Assembly (NCBI RefSeq): GCF_014192375.1
Contig: NZ_JACHXV010000008.1
Location: 58,623 to 122,622, forward strand
Length of the DNA: 64,000 nt
Source of the DNA: Endobacter medicaginis
GTDB lineage: Bacteria > Pseudomonadota > Alphaproteobacteria > Acetobacterales > Acetobacteraceae
Direction of reading: 5' to 3'
Below, piece after piece: positions 56,721 to 64,000 of this stretch (position 1 is its first letter; the number at the start of each line of letters is the position of its first letter). A model generated the notes under the pieces. That model was not told the origin of the DNA. It did no database searches and saw only the letters and a list, made by a program, of their open reading frames with translations. Made by a program: the position numbers and the translations under genes.

Positions 56721-57212
56721 TCAGGACGCTGGCGGCCGACGAAAGTTCTCGAACAGCAGCACGCCGACGCCGCAGACGACCGCGGCATCGGCGATGTTGA
56801 ACACATACCAGGACCAGCCGAAGGCATGAGCGTGGATGAAATCCACCACTGCGCCGTAGCGCAGGCGATCGACGATGTTGCCGATGGCGCCGCCGATGAT
56901 GGCGCCGAGCGCGGCACCGGTGGCTGGAAATGGTGTTCTGATGAGCCACCAGATTAACCCAAGGATGACCGCGACTGCAAATCCGGCCAGCAGAACCGGC
57001 CCCAGCGCCCCCAGCCCGTTGAACATCCCGAACGTCACCCCATGGTTCCAGACCATGGTGAAGTTCAGCCCCGGCAAGATCGCCGCCGAGCCTCTCGCCG
57101 GCAGGTCAAATCCGTGCAGCATCCACGATTTCGACGCCTGGTCGGCGACCAAGACGATCGCGAACATCACCACGGCCCAGCCCAGCGCGCGGCGCGAGAC
57201 GGGCGGCGTCAT
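56721..57212 (-). CDS. lspA: Lipoprotein signal peptidase (signal peptidase II)
   Basis: A 163-residue inner-membrane aspartic protease with four helices. The catalytic aspartates are in GNIVDRLRYGAVVDF and FNIADAAVVCG, and WNHGVTFGMFNG is the conserved periplasmic loop. It cleaves prolipoprotein signal peptides, so several lipoproteins encoded in this window are its likely substrates. Its ATG overlaps the ileS stop (ATGA), giving a coupled ileS-lspA operon. Confidence 0.97.
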   Translation of the reverse strand: MTPPVSRRALGWAVVMFAIVLVADQASKSWMLHGFDLPARGSAAILPGLNFTMVWNHGVTFGMFNGLGALGPVLLAGFAVAVILGLIWWLIRTPFPATGAALGAIIGGAIGNIVDRLRYGAVVDFIHAHAFGWSWYVFNIADAAVVCGVGVLLFENFRRPPAS

Positions 57213-60025
57213 GCCAGATTTACCACGTCGGAGCAGCGCAGGCACAGTGGCGCATGCTCGGCATTCTGGCCGACCTCGTCGAGCACGCGCCAGCAGCGGG
57301 CGCATTTGTCGCCGGAGGCACGTTCGACCGTGGCCGAAAGCGGGCCAGGCGTGACGGTCGCCGTGGAGACGATCGCCAGCTCCGCCCAGTCGATCGAACG
57401 CGCCTCGGCGAATGACACGCTCTCGGCCGATGCCTCCTCCGGCACCGACAGGCCAAGCGCGGCCTGGAGCGACGAGCCGATCGTCTTGTCGGCCCGCAGC
57501 GCCTCGATCTGCGTGGTCGCCACACGACGCATCGACCGCACCTTGGCCCAGCGCGCAGCGAGCGGCGCGTCGTGCCAGGTGTCGGGGATCACCGGCAAGC
57601 GCTGCAGATGCACGCTCTGCGCGTCGCCGAAACGGGCCGTCCAGGCCTCGTCGGCGGTGAACACCAGTGTCGGCGCAAGCCAGAGGGTAAGTGCACGCTG
57701 GGTGATGTCGAGCACCGTGCGGCAGGCACGGCGGCGCGGATCGTCGAGCGCATCGCAGTAGAGGCTGTCCTTGCGCACGTCGAAATAGAAGGCGGAGAGG
57801 TCGGTGGTGCAGAACTGGTGGATCGCCGGCAGCACGCCGACCCATTCATGGCTGTCGATGGCATGACGCACCATCGCATCCAGCTCGGTCAGCCGGTGCA
57901 GCACGAAGCGCTCGAGCTCGGGCAGCATCTCGTAGGGGACGATCTCGGCCTCCGAGAACCCGTCCAGCGCACCGAGCAGCCAGCGCAGCGTATTGCGCAG
58001 GCGGCGATACAGGTCGGCGGTCTGGTCGAGCAGTTTCGGACCGATGCGGACATCCTCGTAGGTATCCGCATTCATCACCCACAGGCGCAGCACGTCGGCG
58101 CCGAACCTGTCGATCACCTCGGCGGGCGCGGTGACGTTGCCGAGCGACTTGCTCATCTTGCGGCCCTGCTCGTCGAGCACGAAGCCGTTGGTGAGCAGCG
58201 CCTTGAACGGCGCGCGGCCGCGGGTGCCGACCCCTTCCAGCAGCGAGGACTGGAACCAGCCACGATGCTGGTCGGAGCCTTCGAGATACAGATCCGCCGG
58301 CCAGCCGAGCCCCTGGTTCCTCCACGCTCCGTCGCCGAGCACGAAGGCATGGGTCGAGCCGCTCTCGAACCAGACATCGACGATGTCGAACACCTGCTCG
58401 TAGGCTTCCGGATCGTAGCGGTTGCCGAGGAAGTCCGAAGCAGGGCGCGCATACCAGGCATCCGCACCCTCCTTGCGGAAGGTCTCCACGATGCGGCCCA
58501 TCACCTCGGCATCGCGCAGCACCTCACCGGTCTTCTTCTCGACGAAGACCGCAATCGGCACGCCCCAGGCCCGCTGGCGCGAGATGCACCAGTCGGGCCG
58601 GTCGCGCACCATCGAGGTCAGCCGGTTGCGCGACTGGGCGGGCACGAACCGCACGTCCTCCAGGGCCGTCAACGCCCTCTCGCGCAGGCGCGTGTCGCCC
58701 TCCATGGGGATGAACCATTGCGGGGTGGCACGGAAGATCACCGGCGCGCGCGAGCGCCAGCTATGCGGGTAGGAATGCAGCACGCTGCCGCGTCCGAGCA
58801 GCCCGCCCTGTCCCGCCCGTTGCGTCTCGATGAGGAAGTCGCAAACCGGATCGGCCGCCTTGAACACGTGGATGCCTGCGAAATGCGGCACCCAGGCGGC
58901 ATAGCTGCCATCGCCGAGCACCACCTCCGGCACGGCGATACCATGCGCGGTCGTCAGCCGGAAATCGTCCTCGCCATGCGCCGGCGCCATGTGCACCAGA
59001 CCGGTACCGGCCTCGGTGGTGACGAAATCGCCCGCCAGCAGCGGCACGTCGAATTCGAAGCCACGTCCGCGTCCGGGGTGGGCGGCGACCACGCCCGCAA
59101 GCTCGCTGCCGGAGAAGCGCTCCAGAACCCTCCATTGCGTGACGTGGATGGCGGCGCCAACGGAGTCCAGAAGATCGGCGGCGACGATCAGACGCGTTCC
59201 CGGCGCGACATGCGCGCCCTCGCCGACCGACACCACCTCGGCCAGTACGTAGGCGATCTCCGGCCCGTAGGCCAGCGCGCGGTTGGCCGGGATGGTCCAG
59301 GGCGTAGTGGTCCAGATTGCCACCTGCGCGCCCTCGAACCGGCCCGGGGTGAGGACCGGAAAGCCGACGAAGATCGTGGTCGAGGTGATGTCGTGATACT
59401 CGATCTCGGCTTCGGCCAGCGCGGTCTTCTCGACCGGGCTCCACATCACCGGGCGCAGGCCGCGATACAGCGAGCCGTCGAGCAGGAAACGCCCGATCTC
59501 GGCCGCGATCGCCGCCTCGCTCTCGAAATCGAAGGTCGCGTAGCGTCCCGCCCAGTCGCCCTGCACGCCGAGGCGCTGGAATTCCGCCGACTGGATATCG
59601 ACCCATTTCTGCGCATAGGCGCGGCACTCGGCGCGGAACTGGAGCACCGGCACCGCATCCTTGTCGCGCTTGGCCTTGCGGTATTCCTCCTCGATGCGCC
59701 ACTCGATCGGCAGGCCGTGGCAGTCCCAGCCCGGCACGTAGCGCACGTCGTGGCCGGCCATGCGCTGGGCACGGTTGACGACGTCCTTCATGATCTTGTT
59801 GAGCGCATGGCCGATATGCAGGTGCCCGTTGGCGTAGGGCGGGCCGTCATGCAGCAGGAACGGTGTCTCGCCCTCGCCCGCGCGTGCCAGGCGTCCGTCG
59901 AGATCCTCCGCCGCCCAACGGGCCAGCATCGCCGGCTCGCGCTTCGGCAGGTCGCCGCGCATGGCGAACTCGGTGCGCGGCAGGAACACGCTGTCGCGGT
60001 AGTCGGGCGGGGCGGCGTCGGTCAT
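57209..60025 (-). CDS. ileS: Isoleucyl-tRNA synthetase
   Basis: A 938-residue class I synthetase: PYANGHLHIGHALNK holds the HIGH motif and KMSKSLGNV the KMSKS motif, with the editing domain between. The C-terminal zinc finger CARCWRV...CLRC marks the bacterial type I enzyme. It charges tRNA-Ile in the cytoplasm. ATG 60025 (MTDAAPPDYRD) is preferred; the frame is open to 60082, but that start lacks a Shine-Dalgarno. It is co-transcribed with lspA. Confidence 0.98.
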   Translation of the reverse strand: MTDAAPPDYRDSVFLPRTEFAMRGDLPKREPAMLARWAAEDLDGRLARAGEGETPFLLHDGPPYANGHLHIGHALNKIMKDVVNRAQRMAGHDVRYVPGWDCHGLPIEWRIEEEYRKAKRDKDAVPVLQFRAECRAYAQKWVDIQSAEFQRLGVQGDWAGRYATFDFESEAAIAAEIGRFLLDGSLYRGLRPVMWSPVEKTALAEAEIEYHDITSTTIFVGFPVLTPGRFEGAQVAIWTTTPWTIPANRALAYGPEIAYVLAEVVSVGEGAHVAPGTRLIVAADLLDSVGAAIHVTQWRVLERFSGSELAGVVAAHPGRGRGFEFDVPLLAGDFVTTEAGTGLVHMAPAHGEDDFRLTTAHGIAVPEVVLGDGSYAAWVPHFAGIHVFKAADPVCDFLIETQRAGQGGLLGRGSVLHSYPHSWRSRAPVIFRATPQWFIPMEGDTRLRERALTALEDVRFVPAQSRNRLTSMVRDRPDWCISRQRAWGVPIAVFVEKKTGEVLRDAEVMGRIVETFRKEGADAWYARPASDFLGNRYDPEAYEQVFDIVDVWFESGSTHAFVLGDGAWRNQGLGWPADLYLEGSDQHRGWFQSSLLEGVGTRGRAPFKALLTNGFVLDEQGRKMSKSLGNVTAPAEVIDRFGADVLRLWVMNADTYEDVRIGPKLLDQTADLYRRLRNTLRWLLGALDGFSEAEIVPYEMLPELERFVLHRLTELDAMVRHAIDSHEWVGVLPAIHQFCTTDLSAFYFDVRKDSLYCDALDDPRRRACRTVLDITQRALTLWLAPTLVFTADEAWTARFGDAQSVHLQRLPVIPDTWHDAPLAARWAKVRSMRRVATTQIEALRADKTIGSSLQAALGLSVPEEASAESVSFAEARSIDWAELAIVSTATVTPGPLSATVERASGDKCARCWRVLDEVGQNAEHAPLCLRCSDVVNLA

Positions 60026-60177
60026 CTGGTCTCGGCTGTGGTCGGCATGGGCGGTGTCGGGCAGCCGGTGATAAAGGGTCATGCGCCCGGCATGGTCAAG
60101 GCGCGCGACCGGCGGCGTCGCGGCGCGTTATGCTCTCGCCCACCCTGCCCCGCCCCCACCCGGCCCGAAGGATACGG

Positions 60178-61173
60178 ATGCCCCGCCTGACGTTTCACCC
60201 GCGACCGATCTGCCTCGCGGTGCTCCTTCTCACAGGTCCGGTGGCATGGGACCGGGCGCAGGCGGCCACCGGCATCGACGAGCGCATGATCTCGATGCAG
60301 ATGCACCAAGCATTGGGGACCAAATGGCTCGCCACCCCGACGCCGACCGCGATCCGGGTCGTGGGTGCGGCGCAGGCGATGCTGCGCGACCGCGGGGTCG
60401 CGATCGACCGGCGCGAGGCGCTGCTGATCGTGGATCGCGCACCGTCCGTGCAGCGCCTCTGGGTGGCGATCGCCGATCCCGATCCGCATGAATGGGCGAT
60501 CCTGGGCGCGGTGCGGGTCAGCACTGGCAAGCCGGGACGCAAGGACCACTACAAGACCCCGGTCGGCGTGTTCCGGCTCAACGGCGACGTGCTGGGCTAC
60601 CGCGCGCTCGGCACCAAGAACGAGCACGGCGTGCGCGGCATCGGCATCAAGGGCATGCGGGTGTGGGATTTCGGCTGGCAGACCACCCAGGACTGGCGCA
60701 ACCCCGATCATGTGACCGCGGTGCGCATGGAGATGCATGCGACTGATCCCACCCTGCTCGAATACCGGCTCGGCCATCCCGATTCCGAGGGCTGCATCCG
60801 CATCCCCACCGCGTTCAACGCCGCCCTCGACCATACCGGGCTGATCGACCGCGCCTTCATCGAGGGCGCGGAGTACAGCGCCGCCGACGCCGCCCTGCTG
60901 CCCAAGGACCGCGCCTCCTCGCCGCTCGCCGGCGATACGCTGGTGGTGTTCGACTCGTCGGAACCGCATGCCGCCCCGTCCGACCCGGATCTGGCGGAAA
61001 AGATCGAGGCCGATTTCGCCGCCTATCTGGCTCAGAAAGCGGCGGCGACCGGCGCCGCCCCGGCGGCTGCGGACCAGACCGATGACAGTGCACCCGAAGG
61101 CCAACCTGGCGCCGCCGCCGCCCTGCCCGTCCCATCCCCATCCCCCGCCGCCTCTCCCGCACCAGGCGGATGA
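60178..61173 (+). CDS. L,D-transpeptidase (YkuD-type) secreted protein
   Basis: A 331-residue precursor with a signal peptide (PICLAVLLLTGPVAWDRAQA). The YkuD domain (about 95-245) includes STGKPGRKDHYKTPVGVF and the catalytic stretch RLGHPDSEGCIRIP with the active-site cysteine. The end is a low-complexity, proline/alanine-rich tail. Family members crosslink peptidoglycan or attach lipoproteins to it. GAAGGA precedes ATG 60178. It is divergent from ileS. Confidence 0.88.
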   Translation: MPRLTFHPRPICLAVLLLTGPVAWDRAQAATGIDERMISMQMHQALGTKWLATPTPTAIRVVGAAQAMLRDRGVAIDRREALLIVDRAPSVQRLWVAIADPDPHEWAILGAVRVSTGKPGRKDHYKTPVGVFRLNGDVLGYRALGTKNEHGVRGIGIKGMRVWDFGWQTTQDWRNPDHVTAVRMEMHATDPTLLEYRLGHPDSEGCIRIPTAFNAALDHTGLIDRAFIEGAEYSAADAALLPKDRASSPLAGDTLVVFDSSEPHAAPSDPDLAEKIEADFAAYLAQKAAATGAAPAAADQTDDSAPEGQPGAAAALPVPSPSPAASPAPGG

Positions 61174-61278
61174 CGACGGCAAGCATCGTCACACGCGCGT
61201 GAGAACCCGGCGGCGGCTCGCCCGTTAGGGTTTGCGAACGAGCCGCCGGACCGTCGGCGGCCAGACGGGAGCGTTTTC

Positions 61279-61542
61279 ATGGGTCACGGTATCATCGTCA
61301 CCATCATCCTCGGCTTCATCATCGGACTGATCGCGAAATTCCTGATGCCGGGGCGCGATCCAGGCGGGTTCATCGTCACGATCATTCTCGGCATCCTCGG
61401 CTCGGTGGTGGCCGGCTATATCGGCCGCGCACTGCACTGGTACGGCCCGGGCCAGCCCGCCGGCTTCATCGCCTCGATCTTCGGCGCCATCCTGCTGCTG
61501 ATCATCTATCGCGTGGTGATCGGCAATCGCACGACCGTCTGA
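61279..61542 (+). CDS. GlsB/YeaQ/YmgE-family small membrane protein
   Basis: An 87-residue protein with three hydrophobic helices separated by glycines (GFIIGLIAKFLMPGRDPGG, then GILGSVVAGYIGRAL), the pattern of the transglycosylase-associated/YeaQ family. Members are inner-membrane proteins linked to stress responses, with no known enzyme activity. It is a single gene, and GGGAG lies upstream. Confidence 0.93.
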   Translation: MGHGIIVTIILGFIIGLIAKFLMPGRDPGGFIVTIILGILGSVVAGYIGRALHWYGPGQPAGFIASIFGAILLLIIYRVVIGNRTTV

Positions 61543-61557
61543 GACGGTCTCGAACCG

Positions 61558-61797
61558 TCAGCCTTCGTCTGGTCGCAGCCTGGCGAAGGCTGACGCAAGT
61601 TGCTTGTGCGCTTCATCCGGCTCGCTCAAGCCGGCTGCGACGATACCTTCACGCCAGCCATGGAAATAGGCCGCTGTAAGGCAGGCGTGGTCGAGAGGCA
61701 GGCCGAGGGCGCCATCCATGAAGCCGCACAGCACCTCCGCCTCGTCCAGCCCGAGACAATCCGCCACATTTGTGACAGGGGGAAAGCCGATATCCAA
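61558..61797 (-). CDS. Small hypothetical protein
   Basis: A 79-residue protein beginning (TTG) DIGFPPVTNVADCLGLDE with no family I recognise. Two aromatic/acidic helices (EVLCGFMDGALGLPLDHACLTAAYFHGW) suggest a folded helical protein. GGAAGTGAG lies 5-13 nt before the TTG. The gene is convergent with the YeaQ gene, and its codon use is normal for the window. It could also be a chance ORF. Confidence 0.5.
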   Translation of the reverse strand: MDIGFPPVTNVADCLGLDEAEVLCGFMDGALGLPLDHACLTAAYFHGWREGIVAAGLSEPDEAHKQLASAFARLRPDEG

Positions 61798-62100
61798 GAG
61801 AGCTCACTTCCAGACCAAGACCGTTGCAGCATCGTCGGCCACGGGCCGATCTATTTCTGTCGTCTTTACCTGTCGACTGAACCGCTCGCTACAAGAATGG
61901 CATGCTGCTCTTCGTCACTTGAATGATCGCCATCGACTTGCGGTCCTTGTCTTGAACTCACGCGGACCATCTTCCGGATTTGGACCTCATTCGACGCAGG
62001 CCTGTCGCTGAAAAGATAGACGAGAGCCGAAATGAGCGGTGTTCTTCGAGTGCCAGATCCGTGTCCTGCGGATCTCGGATTACGACGGGGGATAGCCGAT
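61798..62100. other. Leader of the FeeM-like operon
   Basis: A 303-nt gap between divergent genes. It contains no credible gene. The only structure I see is the stem-loop at 62055-62075 just before the FeeM-like start. Confidence 0.5.
62055..62075 (+). promoter_or_regulatory. Stem-loop upstream of the FeeM-like gene
   Basis: AGATCCG-TGTCCTG-CGGATCT is a perfect 7-bp stem 25 nt before ATG 62101, close to the Shine-Dalgarno (GGGGGA). It could affect translation or be a protein site; the function is unknown. Confidence 0.35.
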
Positions 62101-62733
62101 ATGATCATTTCATCAGCAAACCTGACCACAGGTCAGGATAGACCGCGCTCGCCATCGATCACCCATGTCACCACACACGGCGCTGCGAGATCCCGAAATT
62201 ACGAGGCGCGTCTCGCTGTCAGTCCGCAGACCAGACACGATGCCTACCGGGTGCGCTACCACAGCTACTTCTCATCCGGATATATCGCCGCCAACCCCGC
62301 GGGAATGTTTTCGGATCGTTTTGATGACCAGCCGAACGCTCTGACCGTGGTGCTCTACGAAAACGCCCGTCCGGTCGCATCTGTGCGCGTCTGCCTGCTG
62401 ACACGGGGAACCGACTTCACCTCCCCGGCACGCGAGACCTTCACCGATGAGGTCGATCAGGCGCTGGCGGCGGATGCGGATGATGCGTTCGGTGGGCGCG
62501 GACTCGAGATCAACAGGCTCGTTCGTACACCCGATGCCGCCAACAACCACGGCCTCGTCTTCCTGCTGTACCGGATGGCAGGCTATATCGCGCTCGCAAA
62601 GCACACACACACCTATTTCGCCTGCGTGCGCCCCAATCACGCGCCCTTCTACCGGCGTCTGGGCTACGAGCTGGCAGCCCCCCCCCAAGCCGTATCCTGG
62701 CCTCAAATGCGACATGCAACTGATGATGAGTGA
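62101..62733 (+). CDS. FeeM-like N-acyl amino acid synthase, reading frame broken at a C9 tract
   Basis: The 210-residue product as read belongs to the FeeM/GNAT-related acyltransferases (also seen as exosortase-associated acyltransferases). TRHDAYRVRYHSYFSSGYI is the family opening, LYENARPVASVRVCLL the core strand, and LEINRLVRTPDAANNHG the conserved Glu-x-x-Arg segment. Such enzymes take acyl groups from acyl-ACP onto amino acids. After nine C's (62678-62686) the frame ends within 20 codons, while the next frame runs on with family-like YPGLKCDMQLM to a stop at 62854. Removing one C would restore a full-length protein. GGGGGA precedes ATG 62101; ATG 62032 is possible. Confidence 0.8.
   Translation: MIISSANLTTGQDRPRSPSITHVTTHGAARSRNYEARLAVSPQTRHDAYRVRYHSYFSSGYIAANPAGMFSDRFDDQPNALTVVLYENARPVASVRVCLLTRGTDFTSPARETFTDEVDQALAADADDAFGGRGLEINRLVRTPDAANNHGLVFLLYRMAGYIALAKHTHTYFACVRPNHAPFYRRLGYELAAPPQAVSWPQMRHATDDE
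62121..62137. promoter_or_regulatory. Palindrome at the start of the FeeM-like gene
   Basis: CCTGACC-ACA-GGTCAGG is a perfect 7-bp palindrome starting 20 nt into the gene. It faintly resembles a lux-type box but lies downstream of the likely start codon, so an mRNA hairpin near the ribosome site is equally possible. Confidence 0.4.
62678..62686 (+). repeat. Nine-C homopolymer inside the FeeM-like gene
   Basis: A run of nine C's at the point where coding potential switches from frame 1 to frame 2. Runs of this length are prone to slipped-strand change, as in bacterial contingency genes. Confidence 0.95.
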
Positions 62734-62854
62734 CCGGATCCGATATGACCGGATACGTGCCGCGGTTCCGATGATGGATCCGTTCACAGGCACGACGGGT
62801 AGCCTGGCCGGATTCTTCGAAGGAGCGCCCGTCAGCCTGCGCCTGACCGACTGA
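62684..62854 (+). other. Out-of-frame C-terminal coding part of the FeeM-like gene
   Basis: Frame 2 continues from the C tract as KPYPGLKCDMQLMMSDRI and so on to TGA 62852-62854, without start signals of its own. It ends 2 nt before the next ATG, the spacing expected of an intact operon gene. I read it as the true 3' end of the FeeM-like gene. Confidence 0.75.
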
Positions 62855-62856
62855 GC

Positions 62857-63426
62857 ATGTTCGACATGATCAACACACTCGTCTGTCTCTGCGCCTTCGC
62901 GGCGTTCCTGTCGTTCGCCTGGGGCGTGAGAAACCATTTTTCTCACGGCCCGGACGGGCTCCCGCCGGCCATGCGCCGGCTTTCCGTCCTGAGTGCGGCG
63001 GCCATGGCGGTATTCGTCGTGCACCTCTACTACAGACGTGCGGCAGTTTTGACGCTCGACATCATTTCAGTTGCATTGTCCGTGGGCAGCATGGCCTTGT
63101 TCTGGTGGACTGTACGTATCACGCGGACCGATCCGCCCGCAGTGGCGCACCAGAGTACGGTCCTCACGGTTGTCCATTCCAGAGGGCCATACCGCCTCGT
63201 AAGGCACCCGTTCTATCTTTCGTACTGCCTCTTCTGGTTCGGTACAGGACTCGCAGGCGGCCCGATCCAGTGGCCGTTCGTCGTAACACTCATCGGCTGG
63301 TACTATCTGACCGCGCGAAATGAGGAGCGGCTTTACACCCAGTCCGGGATCGCGCCAGTCTATGAGCAATACAAGCGACGCACGGGAATGCTGCTGCCTC
63401 GGATATTGAAACGAACAAATCAATGA
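62857..63426 (+). CDS. Isoprenylcysteine carboxyl methyltransferase-like membrane protein
   Basis: A 189-residue protein with five or so membrane helices and the ICMT/PEMT signature: GPYRLVRHPFYLSYCLFW near residue 110, then NEERLYTQSGIAPVYEQYKRR. Relatives use SAM to methylate carboxyl or amine groups of lipid-like substrates in the membrane. It is placed directly after the FeeM-like gene, so an N-acyl amino acid is a conceivable substrate, but this is only a contextual guess. It overlaps the next gene by 4 nt. Confidence 0.85.
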   Translation: MFDMINTLVCLCAFAAFLSFAWGVRNHFSHGPDGLPPAMRRLSVLSAAAMAVFVVHLYYRRAAVLTLDIISVALSVGSMALFWWTVRITRTDPPAVAHQSTVLTVVHSRGPYRLVRHPFYLSYCLFWFGTGLAGGPIQWPFVVTLIGWYYLTARNEERLYTQSGIAPVYEQYKRRTGMLLPRILKRTNQ

Positions 63427-63908
63427 CAGCCCGCAATACGTTCAGTCGGGAACTCATCGAGCGTGGCCGATCCTTTGCCCGCGCCATCGTCGAGTTTCAG
63501 CGCATCAGCCGACCCGGCACGCACCGGGACGTTACCCTGCTGCGTGATCAGACATCCGTGCTCTATGTCCTGAATCTTCTCTTTCTCACCGTCGGAATGA
63601 CGAATACATGCGTGACGGCCGTGGTCTTCGGCGGATTTGCAAGGCTTGCCACGACCGTCCTGTTCTTTTGTCTGATGTTGAACTACGTCCTGATCGCTCT
63701 TGAGACAGGGAGATGGCGCCGTCGGGGCGACGATTTTCGGTTTGTCCGACGATCGAGAGCACTTTTTGTCATGCTCGGGACGGCGTGGGGATTACAGCTG
63801 AACCTGTTCGCCTTCCATCGACCCTTTACCAAAAGTTCCTTTCTGCTCGGTCTTGCAGTCGGTTTGATCTCCACGCCCATCATCAGTGTTCCGGGCGCGG
63901 TGGCCTAG
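63423..63908 (+). pseudogene. Membrane signalling-domain gene truncated by an IS5-family insertion
   Basis: The 161 visible residues have a basic, soluble start (RELIERGRSFARAIVEFQRI) and four to five hydrophobic helices (VLYVLNLLFLTVGM, LATTVLFFCLMLNYVLI, FVMLGTAWGLQLNLF, LGLAVGLISTPI). That resembles the N-terminal membrane sensor region of GGDEF/EAL or similar signalling proteins. The reading frame ends at a TAG formed exactly at the IS border (63906-63908), so the catalytic part was cut off. Family assignment is tentative. It is coupled to the methyltransferase gene by ATGA. Confidence 0.65.
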
Positions 63909-64000
63909 GGCTGGGACTCATAACCAGTAGCTGACGACGGCTGCGATGCAGACTGCTGCGTGAAAGTTGATGGCGAGGCGATCGTATCGGGTAGCGATGC
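63908..64000 (-). mobile_element. End of an IS5-family insertion sequence (partial)
   Basis: GGGCTGGGACTCATAA at 63908 looks like the terminal inverted repeat, next to CTAG/TA target sequence (63905-63908), with the transposase stop 10 nt inside. Only one end is in the window, so the target duplication cannot be confirmed. Confidence 0.8.
63918..64000 (-). CDS. IS5-family transposase (C-terminal 26 residues)
   Basis: The minus strand reads IATRYDRLAINFH, continues through a hydrophobic stretch to VVSYWL, then TGA at 63918-63920. This is the near-invariant C-terminus of IS5-family (IS427/IS1031-like) DDE transposases. The remainder is beyond the window end. Confidence 0.88.
   Translation of the reverse strand, partial: IATRYDRLAINFHAAVCIAAVVSYWL

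Noticed and set aside
61866..62129. 87-residue minus-strand ORF in the FeeM leader
   Set aside because: No ribosome site, no motif, and it covers the hairpins and start of the FeeM-like gene.
62121..62137. Definite lux box
   Set aside because: It is inside the reading frame from the best start and is shorter than a typical lux box. I kept it only as a palindrome.
62101..62733. LuxI-type acyl-homoserine lactone synthase
   Set aside because: The motifs fit the FeeM-type acyltransferases better than LuxI, and no LuxR gene is nearby.

Overview
The window is one 64 kb stretch of GC-rich, densely packed bacterial chromosome. Gene content and codon style point to an alphaproteobacterium, most likely in or near the Acetobacteraceae: a suf operon led by an Rrf2 regulator, an ileS-lspA pair, a DUF3035 lipoprotein beside mutL, an atypical PEP carboxylase-like protein, and an IS5-family element at the right edge. 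This placement is an inference; no rRNA or other phylogenetic marker was compared. I saw no rRNA, tRNA or CRISPR array.

Layout. 1-2263 (-): Fe-S assembly genes (Rrf2 regulator, sufB, partial sufC). 2444-10545: DUF445 membrane protein, PEP carboxylase-like protein, metallo-beta-lactamase-fold hydrolase, hexapeptide acetyltransferase, MFS exporter, small secreted DUF4232-like protein. 10616-13253 (-): fusA (GTG start, strong terminator) and rpmB (recognisable promoter). 13426-15468 (-): small hypothetical gene, HTH regulator with membrane partner, GNAT. 15592-19676: Atm1-type ABC exporter, divergent Nudix (DUF4743), DUF3574 lipoprotein, LysR regulator. 19791-25220 (+): aldA-cupin-SDR-AEC transporter, then a catalase with a textbook terminator. 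25755-27212: a PAS-GGDEF diguanylate cyclase carrying a transposase-OrfA-like HTH at its C-terminus.

27231-41524 is a complete myo-inositol island. Seven catabolic genes run left (iolC-DUF2090 fusion, iolD, iolE, iolB, iolA, a TIM-barrel isomerase, iolG). A divergent set runs right: ABC permease, ATPase, binding protein, RpiR-type iolR and a second dehydrogenase. The 228-bp divergent control region holds a GGAA-N6-TTCC site and a second GGAATAG/CTATTCC palindrome over a TTGACA promoter. 41488-45604 is a sulfur cluster: cysK, a divergent cysteine-free Rrf2 regulator (CymR-like), 1-Cys peroxiredoxin, sulfite/nitrite reductase hemoprotein. 45617-61797 is mostly housekeeping: two secreted hypotheticals, parE, periplasmic cyclophilin, a lone nuoM, mutL (full-length start apparently at a non-standard codon), DUF3035 lipoprotein, sugar importer plus aldo/keto reductase, lspA, ileS, L,D-transpeptidase, YeaQ-family protein and a small hypothetical.

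The most unusual region is 62055-64000 (+): a FeeM-like N-acyl amino acid synthase whose reading frame is broken at a run of nine C's, an isoprenylcysteine-methyltransferase-like membrane enzyme, and a membrane signalling-domain gene cut off by an IS5-family insertion. The lost C-terminus of the synthase is intact in the next frame and ends 2 nt before the next gene. This fits a slipped-strand on/off switch, a recent inactivation or a sequencing error. I read the three genes as one small operon for making, and perhaps sensing, a lipid-type molecule; that function is inferred.
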